Of a stretch of DNA of 43,956 bases, positions 25,085 to 33,631 are shown in pieces (within the stretch, counting starts at the first letter, position 1; each line of letters opens with the position of its first letter). This stretch comes from CAZYBG01 sp964645155 (lineage in GTDB: Bacteria; Pseudomonadota; Alphaproteobacteria; Rhodobacterales; Rhodobacteraceae): NCBI GenBank assembly GCA_964645155.1, contig CAZYBG010000022.1, forward strand, positions 1 through 43,956, in the 5' to 3' direction. The position numbers and the translations under genes are program-made. Below the pieces are notes generated by a model. The model saw only the letters and a list, made by a program, of their open reading frames with translations. It did no database searches and had not been told where the DNA came from.

Positions 25085-26542
25085 ATGGTGAACCGGAACC
25101 CCGAACGGCCTGCGAGCGGCCGTTACCTGCGGCTGAGCGTGGCTACGCTGGCGCTGGTGGCCGTCACCGGCTGCGATGCGCTGGTCCAGCGGCAGACCAC
25201 CTACACCACGGTCCCGAACATCCCCGTCGCGCGTCAGTATTCGGCCTATCATGCGCGGCACCCGGCGATGGTCGACGACGGCTGGGTCGCCTCGTTCCGG
25301 AGCGAGACGCTGTCGGCCCTCGTCGCCGAGGCGATCGCCAACAACCAGGATCTGCGCGCCGCTGCCGCGCGCGTGGCCGAGGCGCGGTCGATCGCCCGGC
25401 AGGCCGGCGCGCCGCTCTATCCGACCGTCGATGCGGGGTTGCAGGTCAACCGCTCCGGCAACCTCGACGGCGACGACGTGAACGAAACGACGTTCGGCCC
25501 GCGGGTCGAGGTGGCGTGGGAGGCCGATGTCTGGGGCCGGCTGAGCAGCGCGCGCCGTGCCGCGGCGCTGGACGCCTCGGCCCAGGTCGCGCTGTTCGAG
25601 GCTGTCCGGCAGACGCTTGCGGCGGATGTCGCACTCGCCTGGATCCGTGTTGCGGGCGACGGCTATCTGCTGCAGCTGGCGCGCGACGAGGTCACCACAC
25701 GGACGCGCGTGCTGCGCAATGTCGAGGAGCGCGTCGGCGCCCAGACGCTGCTCGCGGTCGACGGCAACCTGGCCCGGTCGAACGTCGCGATCGCGCGGGC
25801 GCGGGTGGCGACGGCCGAGGGCAACCTCGCGCGGTCGGTGCGCGTCCTCGAAGTGCTGCTCGGCCGTTATCCGGCCTCGACGCTGCGCGACCTCGGCGGC
25901 CTGCCGGGAATGCCCGGGGCGGTGCCCGTCGGGCTGCCGTCGGAGCTGCTCGAGCGGCGGCCCGACCTCGTCGCACGCGAGCGGCAGGTCGCCGCCGCCT
26001 TCAACCGCACGCAGGAGGCGCGCGTGGCGCGGCTGCCGCGCCTGACGCTTTCGGGCGACCTCGTCGGCAACGGCAGCAAGCTGGGAAATTCCCTCGATTC
26101 CGCCAACATCGTCTGGACGATCGCCGCCGGGCTGATCGCGCCGCTGATCGACGGCGGCGACCGGGCCGAGGAGGTGCGGGTGCGCACCGCCCGGCAGGAG
26201 ACCGCACTGGCCGAGTTCGGCGCCGCCGCGCTCCGCGCCTTCCAGGAGGTCGAGGATGCGCTGAGCGACGAGGTGGTGCTGGCCGAGCGCGAGGCGCAAC
26301 TCGGCCGGGCGGTCAACGAGCTGCAGCAGGCGATTTCGCTGGAGCAGGACCGCTTCGACGCCGGCGAGATCGACCTCAACCGGGTCGACGACGCCCGCCT
26401 GCAGTTCTATGGCGCGCAGCAGCAACTGGCCGAGGCGCGGATCGCGCGGCTGCAGAACCGTGTGCGGTTGCACCTCGCTCTCGGCGGGTCGTTCGAGGAG
26501 CGTCCGGCCGTCACGCCCGATCAGGTCGCCGTCAGCCAGTAG
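25085..26542 (+). CDS. efflux outer-membrane lipoprotein (NodT/OprM type)
   Basis: A 485-residue outer-membrane factor. A lipoprotein signal ends in VAVTGC (Cys30), then two similar OEP repeats of coiled-coil and beta segments: AEAIANNQDLRAAAARVAEARSIARQAG and the second near ELLERRPDLVARERQVAAAFNR. This forms the trimeric channel for RND or MFS pumps. It starts at ATG 25085 and has no pump gene beside it. The RND pump at 4369-8868 lacks its own channel, so this could serve it, though nothing shows that directly. The 280 bases upstream should hold its promoter. Confidence 0.92.
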   Translation: MVNRNPERPASGRYLRLSVATLALVAVTGCDALVQRQTTYTTVPNIPVARQYSAYHARHPAMVDDGWVASFRSETLSALVAEAIANNQDLRAAAARVAEARSIARQAGAPLYPTVDAGLQVNRSGNLDGDDVNETTFGPRVEVAWEADVWGRLSSARRAAALDASAQVALFEAVRQTLAADVALAWIRVAGDGYLLQLARDEVTTRTRVLRNVEERVGAQTLLAVDGNLARSNVAIARARVATAEGNLARSVRVLEVLLGRYPASTLRDLGGLPGMPGAVPVGLPSELLERRPDLVARERQVAAAFNRTQEARVARLPRLTLSGDLVGNGSKLGNSLDSANIVWTIAAGLIAPLIDGGDRAEEVRVRTARQETALAEFGAAALRAFQEVEDALSDEVVLAEREAQLGRAVNELQQAISLEQDRFDAGEIDLNRVDDARLQFYGAQQQLAEARIARLQNRVRLHLALGGSFEERPAVTPDQVAVSQ

Positions 26543-26617
26543 GCGCGATGTCGAGTCCGCATCCGCATGTAGCCCATGTGGGTGCCCGGCTGGATCGCGT
26601 CGGGACCCGGCGGATCG

Positions 26618-27070
26618 TCAGCGCGAGGAGTCGGAACGCCGGCTCGGCGAGGCACCGCAGTTGCCACAATCGGCGGCGCGCGGCATGAGGAGTGTGGCGC
26701 CGATCAGCGTCAGTGCCACCGGCGCGGCGAGGCCGAAGCCCCAAGCCACCGATGCCAGCAAGCCCTGCCCGCTCAGCAGCGCGATCGTAATCACCAAGGG
26801 GCAGGCGAGGGCGCCTAGGAAGATGAGGGCGGGGGCCAGGTTGGCGCTGCCGCCGGCGCAGGGCTGATCGAGGACATCTACGGTGTCGGGTCGCTCGACC
26901 GACGCAGGCTTCACCAGCATTGTGCGCAAGTCGGTTCCGGCGCCACCGTCGCTGTCGGCTGCACGAAAGACCGGTTCCTGACCTTCGGACACCAGCCTCA
27001 TTCCCCCCTCGTAGCTCACAAACTCGTCCTTCCCGCGATACATCTTTGAGTTGTGTTCCGCAACCATCAC
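26618..27070 (-). CDS. small membrane protein of unknown function
   Basis: A 150-residue protein. The first 80 residues are soluble and acidic (KDEFVSYEGGMRLVSEGQEP, then PASVERPDTVDVLDQP). Two membrane helices follow (about 80-102, LIFLGALACPLVITIALL, and 108-130, GFGLAAPVALTLIGATLLM). A C-terminal CxxC (CGNCG) precedes a Ser/Arg tail. The surrounding bases are less G+C-rich than usual here. No family is recognised. ATG 27070 or the in-frame ATG 27043 could be the start. Confidence 0.5.
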   Translation of the reverse strand: MMVAEHNSKMYRGKDEFVSYEGGMRLVSEGQEPVFRAADSDGGAGTDLRTMLVKPASVERPDTVDVLDQPCAGGSANLAPALIFLGALACPLVITIALLSGQGLLASVAWGFGLAAPVALTLIGATLLMPRAADCGNCGASPSRRSDSSR

Positions 27071-27426
27071 GTGGCCGGATCACCAACAACGTCCCTACCT
27101 ATTGCGGCAGAGTTGCGGTCAAAGGGTGTCGAAAGCGTTAACGTGGTCAGCCCCTTGACCCCAATGCTCCCCGCATCAGGTGAACTGCCGACGGTATCTC
27201 AGCGCCTGTATTGTTTCCGCCCTGTAATAAACATTGAGGCAGGCGCGGGAAATTCAAAGGGAAAAATCTGCAGGGCCCTGGACAGTGGCGGTGATCTGCC
27301 GATGACGGCAAAAGCGGGGTCGGGAGGCCCGAAGGATCGCCTCGAATTCAGGCAACAATCCAAAATGCGTGCAGGCCCGACCACCGGGCCGGGCCTGCAC
27401 GTGGAAGGGTGGCACCATGTCGCGGC
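27071..27426. other. 356-base gap before the sugar transferase gene
   Basis: AT-richer sequence with no convincing gene. It holds the terminator of the sugar transferase gene at 27361-27401. Confidence 0.5.
27361..27401 (-). terminator. rho-independent terminator of the sugar transferase gene
   Basis: A perfect 12-bp stem pairs CGTGCAGGCCCG (27368-27379) with CGGGCCTGCACG (27390-27401). On the minus strand it is followed two bases later by TTTT. It lies 26 bases after the end of the gene. Confidence 0.8.
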
Positions 27427-28110
27427 TCAGAAACCCGTGCAGCGGAGCACGACACCCACGGTGGCGAACATGATCCTCAGGTCGCCGGTGAAGGAGAGCG
27501 AGCGGTTGTAGGCCTCATCATGCCGGGCGCGGGCGACGAAGCTGCTCGCGTTGCGGTCGGAGATCTGCCAGGGGCCGGTCAGCCCGGGACGCATCGCGTA
27601 ATAGGCGAGGCCCGGATACATCGCGCGCTGGTCCGGCATCATCGGTCGCGGCCCGACGAGGCTCATGTCGCCGCGCAGCACGTTCCAGAGCTGCGGCAGC
27701 TCGTCGAGCGAGGTGCGGCGAAGGAACCGGCCGAAACGGGTGATCCGGGGATCGTTGCGCAGCTTCTGGCAGCGGTTCCATTCCGACCGCGCGGCCGGGT
27801 TGGCCGCCAGATGCGACTCAAGCTTGCGGTCGGCGTCGATCACCATCGTGCGAAGCTTCCACATCCGGAAGAGCCGCCCGCCCTGGCCGACGCGAAGCTG
27901 GCTGTAGAATGGCTGTCCGCCCCCCAGCGCCACGATGGCCGCGCAGATCGCGACGACGGGCAGCACGGTCGGCAGGACCAGCAGGATCAGCGCGATGTCG
28001 AGCGCGCGCTTCATGCCGTTGCGGTAGACGCCGCCACGGGCAGGGCGCGTCAGCGGCCCCAGATTGTCGATCTCTTGCCAGGTCGTAAAATTTCGGGACC
28101 ACTCGGACAT
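27427..28110 (-). CDS. ExoY-like undecaprenyl-phosphate sugar transferase
   Basis: A 227-residue polyisoprenyl-phosphate hexose-1-phosphate transferase that starts a polysaccharide repeat on the lipid carrier. Features are one N-terminal membrane segment (about 34-58, ALDIALILLVLPTVLPVV), then FRMWKLRTM, the catalytic-core blocks DPRITRFGRFLRRTSLDELPQLWNVLRGDMSLVGPRP, and RPGLTGPWQIS. This is the short one-helix form seen in ExoY, not the five-helix WbaP type. It has a terminator downstream and a CtrA-type site upstream. It probably serves the polysaccharide genes further right. ATG 28110 is used. Confidence 0.93.
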   Translation of the reverse strand: MSEWSRNFTTWQEIDNLGPLTRPARGGVYRNGMKRALDIALILLVLPTVLPVVAICAAIVALGGGQPFYSQLRVGQGGRLFRMWKLRTMVIDADRKLESHLAANPAARSEWNRCQKLRNDPRITRFGRFLRRTSLDELPQLWNVLRGDMSLVGPRPMMPDQRAMYPGLAYYAMRPGLTGPWQISDRNASSFVARARHDEAYNRSLSFTGDLRIMFATVGVVLRCTGF

Positions 28111-28634
28111 CAACCCAATCCTCCACGGATCTCAAATCGCATCTGTTGAAGCGCATCGCCCGACAAGTGCCGGCACCGCGCCTTCGTTCCTTGCTCGACC
28201 ACAATTTTGCCGATCTATGGTCACATTATCCCAACGTCACTTTGCGGCAGCAAGGGAATTCCGGCCCGGTGCCCGCGATATTCACGTGAAGTTCACGCAA
28301 ACAGATCAAGGCGTAAGCGGATTTCATCTCACGGTTGCAGCGACCTGCGAAGAATTGGGCAGCGTGACGCTGCCGTGACAGGTCGGCCATCGCGCCGCCA
28401 TCTTTTGTTAATCTCCCGTTAATGAAGCCTATCTTGGGCCTCGGCCTGATTCTCTCCCAGCTATGGGGCTCTCCAGGCTACACCCGGGGTGCGCCGGGAT
28501 GCCCGCCGGCCCGCCGCTCCACCGCTGCGCCGATCAACCAGAAGGCGAGAGCGTTCGTCGTGCCGAGACAGTCTGTTGATTGGGCTCCGCTGCCTGAATC
28601 CGCGCCGCCTTTCGAACCGGAAGCCGTACGATCT
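28111..28634. other. 524-base gap with regulatory sequence
   Basis: The gap contains a perfect CtrA-type site (28408-28422), a 7-bp hairpin GGCAGCG/CGCTGCC at 28358-28374, and AT-rich runs that could be the promoter of the sugar transferase gene. No gene is supported. Confidence 0.6.
28408..28422. promoter_or_regulatory. CtrA-type binding site TTAA-N7-TTAA
   Basis: TTAA-TCTCCCG-TTAA matches the alphaproteobacterial CtrA consensus exactly. It lies about 300 bases upstream of the sugar transferase start and near the end of the gene at 28635. Such perfect matches are rare in sequence this G+C-rich. Confidence 0.6.
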
Positions 28635-29066
28635 TCAACTGACCGCCAAGGCCGAAAGCTGGTTCGAGCAGGGCGAATGGTAAGGCGCGTAAAGCCCCAT
28701 GAACGCCAGAGGGGCGCCGGTTTCGTGCGCCAGCACGACATTGGTCGACATCGCGAACTTCTGCACGATGCTGCGCCATTGCGGCATCAGCCGCCGCTTG
28801 ATCGGCTCGATGCGGTCGAGCTCGAGGCCGTAGAGCGCGTGGACGGTCAGGCCGAGCCCGCCCCTCCCGTCGACAAACGCCTCATAGACGTCGGCGAACT
28901 CGCGCGCCGCAGGCTCCGCGGCGAATTGCGGCCCGAAGCTCTTCGCGACGACCTCGAGCACGAACTCGGCAATCGCACCCTGGCGGACCGCGACCGCACC
29001 GATGGCGCTGCCGCCTCCGACGGCGCCCGCGGCGCCGAGCATCAGGGCACGTCGGCTCAGCTTCAT
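28635..29066 (-). CDS. Tat-signal small subunit of the GMC oxidoreductase
   Basis: A 143-residue protein whose N-terminus (MKLSRRALMLGAAGAVGGG) has the twin-arginine SRRALML motif and a hydrophobic stretch. The body is helical, with EFADVYEAFVDGRGGLGL and PIKRRLMPQWRSIVQKF. Its place matches the gamma subunit of gluconate 2-dehydrogenase-like membrane enzymes, which carries the Tat signal for its FAD partner. Its start overlaps the end of the GMC gene by four bases (ATGA). Homology to the known gamma subunit is only suggested. Confidence 0.65.
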   Translation of the reverse strand: MKLSRRALMLGAAGAVGGGSAIGAVAVRQGAIAEFVLEVVAKSFGPQFAAEPAAREFADVYEAFVDGRGGLGLTVHALYGLELDRIEPIKRRLMPQWRSIVQKFAMSTNVVLAHETGAPLAFMGLYAPYHSPCSNQLSALAVS

Positions 29067-30580
29067 GCCACCACCTCCGCGGCGCGCAGCGACAGCGCCG
29101 AGATCATCAGCGACGGGTTGGCGGGCGAGCAGGTCGGGAACGCGCCCGCGCCGAGGGCGAAGACATTCGGCGCCTCGTGCAGCCGCAGCCGGTCGTCGAC
29201 GACGCCCTCGGCGGCGCTCGGGCTGATCCGGTGGGTGCCCTGGATATGCGCCTGCGAGTTCAGGATGTCGGGCACGTTGACCCGGTCGAGCTGGTCGGGG
29301 ATCAGCCGCGGCAGCCGCTCGATGGCATGGGCGAGGCCGCGTGCGGCATAACCGTCATGGCCGGTCCATTCCACCACCGGCTCGCCGTTCTCGAGGATCA
29401 CGCGGTTCTGCGGCTGCGGCAGATCCTCGGCGATCAGGGTGACGATGATCCGGTGGGTCCACTTGCCGCGCTCGGGGCGGATGTGGAACGGGGCGTTCAG
29501 GCATTCCATCAGGACGGCGGCGCGCCCGGACCGGTCGACGCCGTGGTAGAACTGGTAGCCGTGCAGGGTATCGGCGGTCCCGCCGAAGCCGCCGCGGATT
29601 GTCGCGGTATCGAGAATGACACGCGCCGAGGCCTCTTCGTGGAGATAGCGGCCGAGCGCCGGCGAGGTCACGCCCGACCTGAGCAGGATCGCCGCGTTGA
29701 AGATCGCATTGGCGCCAAGCGCGATGGTCCGCCCGCGCAGGACCGCCGCGTCGCCGTTCACGGCGCGCACCCGCAGCGCCTCGGCCCGGCCCGCGCGGAT
29801 GTCGACCGAGCGCGCCTCGGTCCCCAGCAGGAACCGCGCGCGCGGATGCGCCAGCCGCTCGAACCCGTTCAGGATGGTGAACTTGGCGTCGACCGGGCAG
29901 TTCCGGCAGACGCCGTTGCCGCAGCACTGGCCGCGCGAGCCGCCATTCGCCCGCGCCGTCGGCAGCGGCACCCAGAGCGGGTCGTGCGCGGCAAGCGCCT
30001 GGTCCGACCGCGACAGACTGTGCGGCGGCAGCGGGAACGGCGTGCTGCGCGGCAGGATGTGGTCGCTGCCGCCGCCCGCGACCTCGATCAGCTGCTCGGC
30101 GCGGGCGACGTGGGGTTCGACGTCGTGGTAGCCGAACGGCCAGTCCTCGGCGACGCCGAACTTCGACCTCAGCACGAAGTCGTCGGGGTGGAAGCGCGGC
30201 GTGTCGCCCCACCAGAAGTTCGAGTTGCCGCCGAAAAGCGTGAAGGCCGGCCAGACCTTGGCGGTGCCAGACGTGTTGCGGTGGACGAGCGGCTCGCGCA
30301 CGGTGTCCCAGTCGAGGCGCAGGTTGTCCTCGTGCGAGCGGTGCCGCCCCTTTTCGACGAAGAGCACATCGAGATCCGGCGACAGCCCGGCACCGAAGAA
30401 CATCGCTGCAAAGCTAGTGCCCACGACAATGACGTCCCATTCCCGGGACCGGGCCTGCGACAGCAAAATCTCCCGCAACTCAAACCTCACTTCCCGAGGT
30501 GGCCGCTCCAGCCGGCCAGCCCCGATCAATGGCGCGAGGGTATCACCTTTCGCGTCCTCCAGCGATCGCGACTCTATCAT
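29063..30580 (-). CDS. GMC-like FAD oxidoreductase with degenerate Rossmann motif
   Basis: A 505-residue protein with the GMC layout: N-terminal FAD strand at about 49-64, a middle substrate domain and a C-terminal ASPANPSLMIS-like block (TCSPANPSLMISAL) with GTHRIS earlier. The usual FAD motif GxGxxG is replaced by GTSFAA (Gly54, Ser56, Ala59). Four cysteines (Cys219, 220, 225, 228) sit in CCGNGVCRNC, as in gluconate-dehydrogenase-like GMC proteins. It has no signal of its own; a Tat-signal partner follows. Start at ATG 30580 leaves about 48 residues ahead of the FAD fold. Confidence 0.75.
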   Translation of the reverse strand: MIESRSLEDAKGDTLAPLIGAGRLERPPREVRFELREILLSQARSREWDVIVVGTSFAAMFFGAGLSPDLDVLFVEKGRHRSHEDNLRLDWDTVREPLVHRNTSGTAKVWPAFTLFGGNSNFWWGDTPRFHPDDFVLRSKFGVAEDWPFGYHDVEPHVARAEQLIEVAGGGSDHILPRSTPFPLPPHSLSRSDQALAAHDPLWVPLPTARANGGSRGQCCGNGVCRNCPVDAKFTILNGFERLAHPRARFLLGTEARSVDIRAGRAEALRVRAVNGDAAVLRGRTIALGANAIFNAAILLRSGVTSPALGRYLHEEASARVILDTATIRGGFGGTADTLHGYQFYHGVDRSGRAAVLMECLNAPFHIRPERGKWTHRIIVTLIAEDLPQPQNRVILENGEPVVEWTGHDGYAARGLAHAIERLPRLIPDQLDRVNVPDILNSQAHIQGTHRISPSAAEGVVDDRLRLHEAPNVFALGAGAFPTCSPANPSLMISALSLRAAEVVA

Positions 30581-30656
30581 TCTTGGGGCAAAGCACGATA
30601 ATATCAGATTAATTTCACCGAACCGGAAACGAAGGTTTGCCTTGGCCGCAACTGGA

Positions 30657-30869
30657 ATGGGGTTCCGCAACAATCGTCAGGCAGCCCGCCTGCGCCGTCG
30701 GCGGGTGCTGCTCGGCCTCGTTGCAGCGCTGGCCGCGGTGCCCGCGGCGCGTGTGACGATCCTGCGATCGCGCGACAATCCGTTGCCGCAGGTCGCATCG
30801 CCCGACCTCGTGCTGTCGGGTGGCTGGCTGCTTGATTCGGCCGATGCCGGGGGCGGGGGCGGCGGATGA
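30657..30869 (+). CDS. small Tat-like leader protein before a GMC oxidoreductase
   Basis: A 70-residue protein with Arg-rich N-terminus and hydrophobic stretch (LRRRRVLLGLVAALAAVPAA), then a short tail ending in six glycines. The stop overlaps the ATG of the next gene by four bases (ATGA), which supports translation. The N-terminus resembles a Tat signal, so it may escort the GMC protein as the Tat partner on the other side may do. The exact start is uncertain. Confidence 0.5.
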   Translation: MGFRNNRQAARLRRRRVLLGLVAALAAVPAARVTILRSRDNPLPQVASPDLVLSGGWLLDSADAGGGGGG

Positions 30870-32353
30870 TCCGCGACGCGAACGCCGCGGACTGGGCGCC
30901 GGCGGGCCCCTACGACGTCTGCGTCGTCGGCGCCGGGCCCGCGGGGATCACGCTCGCGCTGCGCCTCGCGGCCGCGGGCCGGCGCGTGGCGCTTCTCGAA
31001 GGCGGCGGGCGGGAGTTCACGGCCGAGTCGCAGGATGCCTATGCCGGCGACATCACCGGCCACGACTACTATCCGCTCGAGGCACCCCGGCTGCGCTACC
31101 TCGGCGGCACCACGGGCCACTGGGGCGGCCAATGCCTGCAGCTCGACGACTTCGATTTCGAGCCGCGGCCGCATGTGCCGCTGAGCGGCTGGCCGATCCG
31201 TGCGACCGATCTCGCCCCGTTCCGCGCGCCCGCCGAGGACCTGCTCGGAACGGGGCGCTTCGGCGACAGCCTGCGCCGGCCGCTGGACGACAGCGGTGTG
31301 GTCGATCGGGTCGAGCAGCGGTGGAGCGCCGACCGCGCGTTCCACGATCTCGGCAGCAACGAGCCGGTGCGCTTCGGCACCCGCTTCGCCGCCGATCTCG
31401 CGGCCCAGCCGGGGATCGACCTGGCGCTCAATGCCAACCTCGTCGGCTTCGACCTGGACGGGGCGACCGGACGGATCACGGCGGCGCGGGTCGCGGCCTA
31501 TGACGGCCCGCGGCCGGCCGTCGCGGCCGACCGCTTCGTGCTGGCGACCGGCGCGATGGAGAACGTGCGCCACCTCCTCCACCTCAACGACGCGGCGGGC
31601 GACCGCTTCGGCAACCAGGGCGGCATGGTCGGGCGCTGCTTCATGGAACATCCCGTGGTGCGCCACGGCGCGTATTTCATCACCCGCCGTCTCTACACCC
31701 ATTCGCCCACCTGGGAGGTCGAGCGGCTCTGGCGCCGCGCGGTACCCGAGGAGGTGGTCGGCACCTCGGCGGCCTACCAGCGCGAGAAGGGCATCCTCAA
31801 CGCCACCGTCCGGCTGAACCGCCTGCACCGCCGGCCGCTGAAGGAGGAGGAGATCGGCACCTCGGACTTCGTCCGCGGCCTGCGCTTCGACGAGGACTAC
31901 TTCTTCGTCGGCACGACCTGGGCGGTCTCGGAACAGGCGCCGAACCCCGACAGCCGGCTGGTCCTGACCGAGGCGACCGACCGGTTCGGGATGCGGCGCC
32001 TGGCGCTCGACTGGCGGCTGACCGACCTCGAGATCGAGACGCTGCGCGAGACCACGCTCGCCGCCGCGGCCTGGCTGGTGCGCAGCGGCCTTGGCCGGAT
32101 GCAGATCGAGCCCACGCTCTGGGACCGCGACCTGCCGACCGAGATCGACTATTCCAGCCACCACATGGGCGGCGCGCGGATGTCCGACACGCCCGAGACC
32201 GGCGTCGTCGACGCCGACTGCAAGGTGCACGGCGCCGCCAACCTCTATGTCGCGGGGTCGGCGGTGTTCCCGACCTCGGGCCATGCCAACCCGACCTTCA
32301 GTATCGTGCAGCTGGCGCTGCGGCTGGCCGACCACCTGGCCGGCGCAGCCTGA
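30866..32353 (+). CDS. GMC-family FAD oxidoreductase
   Basis: A 495-residue flavin enzyme with the intact FAD motif CVVGAGPAGITLALRL (about residues 19-34), the substrate-domain block GHWGGQCLQLDDFDFEPR and the C-terminal HHMGGARM...GSAVFPTSGHANPT, typical of GMC dehydrogenases. The catalytic His pair region (SSHHMGG and HANPT) is intact. It is the second gene of a two-gene plus-strand unit and is divergent from a second GMC unit by 76 bases. A primary or secondary alcohol or sugar is the probable substrate. Confidence 0.92.
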   Translation: MIRDANAADWAPAGPYDVCVVGAGPAGITLALRLAAAGRRVALLEGGGREFTAESQDAYAGDITGHDYYPLEAPRLRYLGGTTGHWGGQCLQLDDFDFEPRPHVPLSGWPIRATDLAPFRAPAEDLLGTGRFGDSLRRPLDDSGVVDRVEQRWSADRAFHDLGSNEPVRFGTRFAADLAAQPGIDLALNANLVGFDLDGATGRITAARVAAYDGPRPAVAADRFVLATGAMENVRHLLHLNDAAGDRFGNQGGMVGRCFMEHPVVRHGAYFITRRLYTHSPTWEVERLWRRAVPEEVVGTSAAYQREKGILNATVRLNRLHRRPLKEEEIGTSDFVRGLRFDEDYFFVGTTWAVSEQAPNPDSRLVLTEATDRFGMRRLALDWRLTDLEIETLRETTLAAAAWLVRSGLGRMQIEPTLWDRDLPTEIDYSSHHMGGARMSDTPETGVVDADCKVHGAANLYVAGSAVFPTSGHANPTFSIVQLALRLADHLAGAA

Positions 32354-32356
32354 GCC

Positions 32357-33631
32357 TCAGCCGGCCACCATCTCGGCGCGGAGCGCGTCGGCAAGGCGGT
32401 CCGCCGGCAGTTCCACATCGTCATAGGTCAAGACCCGGTCCTTCGGCACGTCGCGCTTCAGCCGGCAACCTTCGGCCAGGCCCATCGGCAGCAGCCCCTC
32501 GCGCCTGACCACGTCGGCGTTCTCGCACAGCCCGTAGGTCATGTACCAGCCGATCCCGTCGAGCGTGGCGCCGGCCGCGAGGTCGGTCTTGGCGGTCGCC
32601 ACCACGTCGACGATGTGGCCCGCATCGGGCGAGACGGTGCGGTCGCCGAACAGCGCGGCGCGGGCAATCGTCGTCGGCGCCTCGAGGTGGCAGAGGTGAT
32701 AGGGCGTGTAGAAGGTGTAGAACGGCCCTTCGCCCAGCTTGTAGAGCTTGAGCCAGTGCGTCTGCATCTCGCGCGTCTCGTGGCCGATGCAGAACACGCC
32801 CGGCGCCGGCTCGGCGCCGACGATGTAGTCGACGATCCCGTGACCGGTCAGCTGCTCGGCCGGGTAGTGGCCGACCGCCTCGTGCACGGTCTTGCAGTCC
32901 GGCCCGTAGAGGCCGCGCCGCCCCGCCCGCAGCCCGGTCGCATTCGCCACCAGCACCATCTCGAACGACATCTTGGTGCCATCGGCGAAGGACGCCGCCA
33001 TCTGCGGCGACAGCCCGGTGCGGCGCGAGAAGTCGGCCTGCGTGGTCGGGTTGCGGTAGGCGTCGTGCAGGCCCTTCATGTTGCCGAGGCAGACCGGGCG
33101 GACGCCGAGGCCCTGGACGAAGCGGTAGAGGTTCATCATCACGCCGGGCTGGTCGCCGTCGCTGTCGGTGATCAGCACCCCCGCGGCATCGGCGCGCTTC
33201 TTCAGGACCGGGCCGATGGTACCCTGCACCTCGGCATTCATCGTGACCACGGTCTTGCCATGGGCGATGGCATCGAGGATCACATGCGTCGCGTATTCCA
33301 CCGAGCCGGTCACTTCATGCACCACGTCGACGCCTTCGGCGCCGCAGACCAGCCTCGGGTCCGAGGTGATGGCCGGCACGCCGGCGGCGATGGCGGCGTC
33401 CATCCCCTCCTGTGTCGTCACCTCGCGCACGTCAGACGCGCCCGCCTCGCGAAACGCCCTCTCGGCCAGGGCGAGCGTGCGGTTGCAGATCGCCACCACC
33501 TCCATGCCGGGCGTGCATTGCGCGATCTGCCAGGCGATGGCGCGGCCCATCGCGCCGGCGCCGATCATGCCGACGCGGACCCTTCGCCCCTCGGCCTCGC
33601 GCGCCTCCAGGGCAGTGTCGACGATGATCAT
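32357..33631 (-). CDS. homoserine-dehydrogenase-like NAD(P) oxidoreductase with SAF-type C-terminus
   Basis: A 424-residue protein. The N-terminal Rossmann fold (about residues 15-50) shows VRVGMIGAGAMGRAIAWQIA; then VVHEVTGSVEYATHVILDAI and TVVTMNAEVQGTIGPVL resemble predicted homoserine dehydrogenases (COG4091 type) found in sugar clusters. The C-terminal part resembles an SAF domain (GATLDGIGWYMTYGLC). It is the last gene of the heptose operon, overlapping the preceding RmlC-like gene by four bases. It could reduce a keto-sugar, but no experimental anchor exists for this family here. Confidence 0.75.
   Translation of the reverse strand: MIIVDTALEAREAEGRRVRVGMIGAGAMGRAIAWQIAQCTPGMEVVAICNRTLALAERAFREAGASDVREVTTQEGMDAAIAAGVPAITSDPRLVCGAEGVDVVHEVTGSVEYATHVILDAIAHGKTVVTMNAEVQGTIGPVLKKRADAAGVLITDSDGDQPGVMMNLYRFVQGLGVRPVCLGNMKGLHDAYRNPTTQADFSRRTGLSPQMAASFADGTKMSFEMVLVANATGLRAGRRGLYGPDCKTVHEAVGHYPAEQLTGHGIVDYIVGAEPAPGVFCIGHETREMQTHWLKLYKLGEGPFYTFYTPYHLCHLEAPTTIARAALFGDRTVSPDAGHIVDVVATAKTDLAAGATLDGIGWYMTYGLCENADVVRREGLLPMGLAEGCRLKRDVPKDRVLTYDDVELPADRLADALRAEMVAG

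Noticed and set aside
27053..27511. 152-residue plus-strand frame
   Set aside because: It passes through the terminator at 27361-27401 and over the end of the sugar transferase gene, with poor codon pattern.
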